A model generated the notes under the pieces. It was not told where the DNA came from. It saw only the letters and a program-made list of their open reading frames with translations, and made no database searches. A stretch of DNA of 64,000 nt. It comes from a bacterium. Its GTDB lineage: Bacteria > SZUA-182 > DTGQ01. The stretch lies in the NCBI GenBank assembly GCA_040755755.1, contig JBFLZW010000030.1, positions 144,991 through 208,990 on the forward strand, given 5' to 3'. Shown here in pieces: positions 60,301-64,000 of this stretch. The stretch's first letter is position 1; each line of letters starts with the position of its first letter. A program made the position numbers and the translations under genes.

Positions 60301-61452
60301 TCATACAGCGGTTAAGAGCATATAACAAATAGAAAATCGTCCGCTTTCGGGTATGAAGCACAGGAGCTTCTGACCTTTTTGTATTTTTTGTGAATGGAAA
60401 AGCTCATCGAGAATAATGTAGATGGAGGCAGCCCCGGTATTCCCCTTGGTGTGAAGGTTGGTGAACCATTTCTCCAGGGGGATTTCAAAGCCGATACTCT
60501 TCAGCCGAAGGTAAAAGTCGTTCTTGAAGAACTCAGATGAATAGTGAGGCAGGAACCAGTCTACATCCGATGCGGAAAGATTATGTTTCCGGATGATGAT
60601 GGGCACGGTACGATCCACTGCTGTCTTGACGATTTCCCGGTTTAAAAGCTTTACATCCTGATGAATGGCAAAACAGTTATTATCCATCGCTTCCTGCAGG
60701 GAATCGAATCCTCGCCAGCCTTGGAGTATACCATTTTCATGTTTTACGGCACCGGCATACATACAGGTCTCCAGCTCATTGGCAAATGATACCTGCTCGA
60801 TCCAGTCAATGCGCAGCGATAGCCGGTTATCTGCCGGTCTGGACTCCAGGAACGCTGCCCCGGCCCCATCGGAGAGCATCCATTTTAAAAACTCTGCGTT
60901 GAAGCCGAGGATAGGGCTGTCTTCCGGGGTGGTTTCCGGGCTGGTGGTGCCGGGGTTTGGGTGCCGCTGCATGCGAAAAAGGGTGGAGGCTGCTTCCGAG
61001 CCTGTGGTCACGGCATTTCTGCTCATCCCGGCAGCTATGCTGGCAAAGCCGAATTTCATGGCTGTCATACCGGAAATGCAGATACCCGAAGTGCTGACCA
61101 CTTCACAGGGGGGATTCCCTAATTCTCCATGAACCATGGAGGCATGTCCCGGCATGAGTTGGTCAGGAGTGGAGGTGCCGCAGCATAAGCACTCGATGTC
61201 ATGCAGGGAAAAGTGAGCGGAGGGCCTGAGCCTTCGCACTGCTTCGGCTGTCATTTGTGCATTGGTATGCGTGATCTCTCCCGATCGGCGGTCAATGGCA
61301 TAGTAGCGGGTTTTTATACCGTTGTTGCGAAGAACGGTACGCCGTATGCGAGACGAGATACCTGAAGCCCTTCCCATAATCGACTCTATCTCATCATTGG
61401 TAACAGGCTCGTTCGGCAGAAAAGCAGCAAGATCAGTTATGTAAACTTCCAT
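60301..61452 (-). CDS. 3-oxoacyl-ACP synthase III-like enzyme (DarB-like)
   Basis: A 383-residue KAS III-fold enzyme with a complete Cys-His-Asn triad: Cys125 (STSGICISG), His303 (LPHYSS) and Asn338 (TKGNTGAAS). It is longer than FabH (about 320) and resembles DarB-type enzymes that join two acyl chains or start chains with unusual acids. It lies in the minus-strand half of the cluster, 16 bases downstream of a radical-SAM gene. A role in starter formation or chain joining is inferred from family only. Confidence 0.82.
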   Translation of the reverse strand: MEVYITDLAAFLPNEPVTNDEIESIMGRASGISSRIRRTVLRNNGIKTRYYAIDRRSGEITHTNAQMTAEAVRRLRPSAHFSLHDIECLCCGTSTPDQLMPGHASMVHGELGNPPCEVVSTSGICISGMTAMKFGFASIAAGMSRNAVTTGSEAASTLFRMQRHPNPGTTSPETTPEDSPILGFNAEFLKWMLSDGAGAAFLESRPADNRLSLRIDWIEQVSFANELETCMYAGAVKHENGILQGWRGFDSLQEAMDNNCFAIHQDVKLLNREIVKTAVDRTVPIIIRKHNLSASDVDWFLPHYSSEFFKNDFYLRLKSIGFEIPLEKWFTNLHTKGNTGAASIYIILDELFHSQKIQKGQKLLCFIPESGRFSICYMLLTAV

Positions 61453-61468
61453 ATTTACAGAATTCCCT

Positions 61469-62767
61469 TCATACCGTTGCCCTGGAGTGAAATCGCATGG
61501 CCAGTTCAGTCAAAGATTGATAAAATTCCTTCTCAGGAAGTCTGGTTGGTGTCACTGCATTGGTCAAAGTATAGTAGTCTAAATCGTGAATAACGATTTT
61601 ATCCTTCATGGATTGATATAAAGGTGTGCCCGGCAGCGGGGTGAGTACGGTAAATACCGGGAGCTGAATGGTATTTTCCTCGATAAAGCGGGCCAGGGTC
61701 TGAAAGTCTTTTTCATTATAGTCCGGAGAGATAATAAAATCCCCGATTATGGATATTTCCAGGTCATGGAGTATGCTGATTGCTTCCCGGACGATGTCAG
61801 CGGTATTTTTCTTGCCCCATTTTGCCAGAAGGGTGTTGTTAATCTCCTCAAAACCAACGATAACTGCGCGCAGACCGGCATTTTTCCAGAGGTGAAAAAG
61901 CTCCCGATGATTCACCACGGTATCGGCACAGGCATCGATCATGAAATGCTTCTGGAGGTCGGCCTCAAGAAGAGCATGGCCAAGCTCGTGTGCCCTTTTC
62001 ACATCGCCAAACGTGTTGGCATCGACCAGGCGAATGACCGGAGTGGTGCCGAGAAGCTTAATATCTCTGATTACACAATCGGGAGAACAGGTAAGATACC
62101 GTTTTCCTGTCAGATTGGCAATGGAGCAGAAGGAGCAGGAATTCGGGCAGCCAAAAGCCGTGGCCACAAAGCCCATCTGCAGCCGGGGAAAAGGAACCAG
62201 ATACTGGTCACGGTACCTGTCAACCAGGTCATAGCGGGGTGCACGGGATTCCACGATATCCTCTTTCCGAAAGTCGCGGGGAATCCAGGAAAGCCTGCCT
62301 GATGGATTGGTTTTGGCAACCCCGGCTATGTCGGCCGGGTAATCCCCCTTTTCAACGGCTGCAACAAGCTCTCGAAAACTGGCCTTTCCCAGCCCCATGA
62401 CAATATAATCAACAGCCGGATGGTTAAAGAAACCGGGATCATTACTGGCGTGAACACCGCCGACGACAAGGGTTGTATCCTTTTTCAGTTCCCTGATTTC
62501 CCGGCAAAGGCGCAGAACGGTCCTGGCCTCACAGGTCAGGCTGGTAAAACCGACCAGATCGGGATTAAAATCAAGCATAGTATCAGCCAGGCTCTCTCCC
62601 TGGACTTTCAGGTCGAGGATTTGAGTCTCATGTTCATCGAGATTTCCCGCCAGCGCTTCCAGAGCCAATGGCTCACCGCGAAATATCCGCTGAGTTGCCG
62701 GAAATCCAAATTTTTCCTGGGGAGCACTCCGCCCGCAATTCGGCGGATTAACGAGGAGAATTTTCAT
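61469..62767 (-). CDS. B12-binding-domain radical-SAM protein, third copy
   Basis: A 432-residue class B radical-SAM protein. It starts MKILLVNPPNCGRSAP (a classic B12-radical-SAM N-terminus), has VVGGVHASNDPGFF and VMGLGKASF in the cobalamin-type domain, and the cluster motif Cys207-x3-Cys211-x2-Cys214 (GCPNSCSFC). The longer open frame adds 48 residues with no similarity to the family, so I chose ATG 62767. It precedes the KAS III gene and is probably co-transcribed with it. Confidence 0.88.
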   Translation of the reverse strand: MKILLVNPPNCGRSAPQEKFGFPATQRIFRGEPLALEALAGNLDEHETQILDLKVQGESLADTMLDFNPDLVGFTSLTCEARTVLRLCREIRELKKDTTLVVGGVHASNDPGFFNHPAVDYIVMGLGKASFRELVAAVEKGDYPADIAGVAKTNPSGRLSWIPRDFRKEDIVESRAPRYDLVDRYRDQYLVPFPRLQMGFVATAFGCPNSCSFCSIANLTGKRYLTCSPDCVIRDIKLLGTTPVIRLVDANTFGDVKRAHELGHALLEADLQKHFMIDACADTVVNHRELFHLWKNAGLRAVIVGFEEINNTLLAKWGKKNTADIVREAISILHDLEISIIGDFIISPDYNEKDFQTLARFIEENTIQLPVFTVLTPLPGTPLYQSMKDKIVIHDLDYYTLTNAVTPTRLPEKEFYQSLTELAMRFHSRATV

Positions 62768-63045
62768 CAAAAGAAACCTGCCTTGAAATCTGTTATGGAG
62801 AACTGATGCCTGCCGCTGCTCATCGGGTGAGCAGGTTGAGGTAATAATATAAGAACTAAGCTCTTGTGTCAATGATGGAAAACAGGTGATTTGATCGCCT
62901 CCCTCAAACATAAGAAAGGAGGTAAGTGGCAGTATATGAGGGTGTAAATGAGCACGGGGGCAGGATTGCCTTTCCCTATTTGCTGCTCAACTTCCTGGTC
63001 ATAGCGGTTTTCAGTTGAGTCAGTCTAACTGGGACACATTAATTC

Positions 63046-63916
63046 TCAAATATTAATTAACCAATTACACAATGATACGACTTGGACTTCATTGGTTAAA
63101 TTTGCACCGTTTGTTAGAGTATGACTTTCTAATTGGTCAAATATTTCTTTAGCCATCGCACTTTCGATTGCTGCACCAATAAAAAAAGTATACGGCTTAC
63201 AATTCCTTTTAGAAAAAGCAGTTCTAATTCTTTGCAAAGCAGAATTTGCAGTTTTCCAATGTTCATCAGCGCCTGCCGGGTCTATGCCACCTTTTAATTC
63301 CCCGAGAGCAAGATATTTTTCTGGGTTACAGTGTGCCGAATTAGCATCTCTTCCGAAAGTCATTTCATCTGGGAGACAATCAAAAAGACACAGGTCAACA
63401 TTTTTCTCAACTATTGGCACGGTCAAGTTATATATTAAGATACGATCCCGCCCATTTGATATCCAATGTAATCCCTTAAGCTGTTTTTCTATATCTGGCT
63501 CATTATTATCAGGCGCTAGCCAAGTTTTGCTTTTTGAATCAAAATAGGTAAATTCCCCTCCCAGCTACAGAGAGCGTTGATATAAGTATTCTTGTGAATT
63601 TCCATTCACCCACCGCACCGGCAAGATTCCTCATGATACCGCCGAGTGCATCGCCTCTTGTGAGCAGAAATCGATAAACCAACTCATCTACGAAAGATTT
63701 TCCAGATGGTTCAAGAAAATTCTCGATTAATCCAATTATCGCCTCTTTTTTATCTTCTTCTTGTAGATGATTCTTTGCTTTTTCTGACATCCCAGCAGCG
63801 GTAAGTAATGAATTTTGTATCTCATTTAATTCCAATAGATCTTTAGCTTTTCTTACTTTTGAAGCAATAACCTTCTCACTACCGGACACATTTTTAGAAA
63901 TAGATTGAGAACACAT
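63046..63916 (-). pseudogene. Type II restriction endonuclease, AvaI/BsoBI family, frameshifted
   Basis: Two minus-strand frames together make one protein of about 290 residues. The first (63916-63539) has [51 protein letters not shown], the AvaI/BsoBI signature. At a ggg-rich run near 63558 the frame shifts. The continuing frame reads [20 protein letters not shown] and runs through LALGELKGGIDPAGADEHWKTA, the expected catalytic Glu-x-Lys region, to the stop at 63046. A single-base indel would restore it, so it is either a recent pseudogene or a sequencing error. No methylase gene is visible, but the window ends here. Confidence 0.72.
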
Positions 63917-63920
63917 TAGC

Positions 63921-63985
63921 TGTCGCTCATGATATACTCTAAGTAATTGAAAAAATAATTAAAAAGGAGTATATCATGAGCGACA
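63921..63985. repeat. Perfect 19-bp inverted repeat carrying two start codons
   Basis: Arms tgtcgctcatgatatactc (63921-63939) and its exact complement gagtatatcatgagcgaca (63967-63985) are separated by 27 AT-rich bases. Each arm contains atgagcgac on its own outward strand. It may be the end of an inverted duplication, a terminal repeat of a mobile element or an operator between divergent genes. Confidence 0.7.
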
Positions 63986-64000
63986 ATATGAGAACATATA
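63976..64000 (+). CDS. Start of an unidentified gene leaving the window
   Basis: ATG 63976 follows AAAAAGGAG with good spacing and reads MSDNMRTY to the window end. Too short to identify. The divergent position to a restriction gene and the inverted repeat would suit a methylase, controller or transposase gene; none is favoured by the eight residues visible. Confidence 0.5.

Noticed and set aside
34229..62767. Direct assignment of the cluster as ladderane biosynthesis
   Set aside because: Radical-SAM and CrtI-like genes are suggestive, but the LolA/MMPL/DUF3261/ApeC-like set fits APE clusters better, and the product cannot be read from sequence.

Overview
The window reads as chromosomal DNA of an anaerobic Gram-negative bacterium, most likely Desulfobacterota-like or a related uncultured lineage. 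The evidence is an HdrA/Flx electron-bifurcation gene set, a sensor kinase with c-type heme motifs, a DUF1614 protein, outer-membrane lipid export genes, non-cellulosomal cohesin/dockerin proteins and many dispersed palindromic intergenic repeats. The species cannot be fixed from the sequence. I saw no rRNA, tRNA or CRISPR array.

Layout. 1-2.7 kb: tail of a secreted protein, a repeat-bearing intergenic region, then the ABC-F translation factor ettA. 2.8-10.8 kb: envelope genes, namely a probable outer-membrane protein, a FlgO-like lipoprotein, a small cohesin protein, a giant propeller/cohesin/dockerin protein closed by a clear terminator, and a small membrane protein. 10.9-18.6 kb: an ABC-2 transporter pair, a Cache/PAS sigma-54 activator, and on the minus strand a DUF1614 protein, a pentapeptide-repeat protein and a proline-rich secreted protein. 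20-25.3 kb: hdrA-flxD-flxC-flxB-flxA, an NADH-linked flavin-based bifurcating module without hdrBC. 25.5-31.5 kb: a receiver-only response regulator, a sensor kinase with two CXXCH motifs, and pstSCAB behind four 11-bp Pho-box repeats. 31.6-34.1 kb: an accessory patch with a 38-residue membrane ORF, a ParE/RelE toxin-antitoxin pair, a GDT1/TMEM165 transporter and a decayed hydrolase.

34.2-62.8 kb is the centrepiece: a large fatty-acid/polyketide-like cluster. It shares much of its parts list with aryl-polyene (APE) clusters: ketoreductase, two ketosynthases, an ApeC-like ketosynthase-fold protein, two acyl carrier proteins, two hot-dog dehydratases, a thioesterase, an AMP ligase, acyltransferases, LolA, an MMPL exporter, a DUF3261 lipoprotein and a glycosyltransferase. 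To this it adds a CrtI-like flavoprotein, three B12-type radical-SAM proteins, a radical-SAM protein fused to an ApeP-like hot-dog domain, a KAS III enzyme, a BtrH-like acyl-ACP transferase and an ABC-2 exporter. The simplest reading is a starter acid activated by the ligase, extended on carrier protein, modified by radical and flavin chemistry, then transferred and exported to the outer membrane. The radical-SAM plus CrtI-like content also recalls the ladderane loci of anammox bacteria. The product is unknown, and I consider this the best candidate for an undescribed system.

The cluster is interrupted by accessory modules: an AAA ATPase with a PIN-like nuclease at 47.3-49.1 kb, and a PIN toxin-antitoxin unit at 59.2-60.3 kb lying beside a composite palindromic element. 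The window ends in a frameshifted AvaI/BsoBI-type restriction endonuclease gene and a perfect 19-bp inverted repeat that carries a start codon on each strand.
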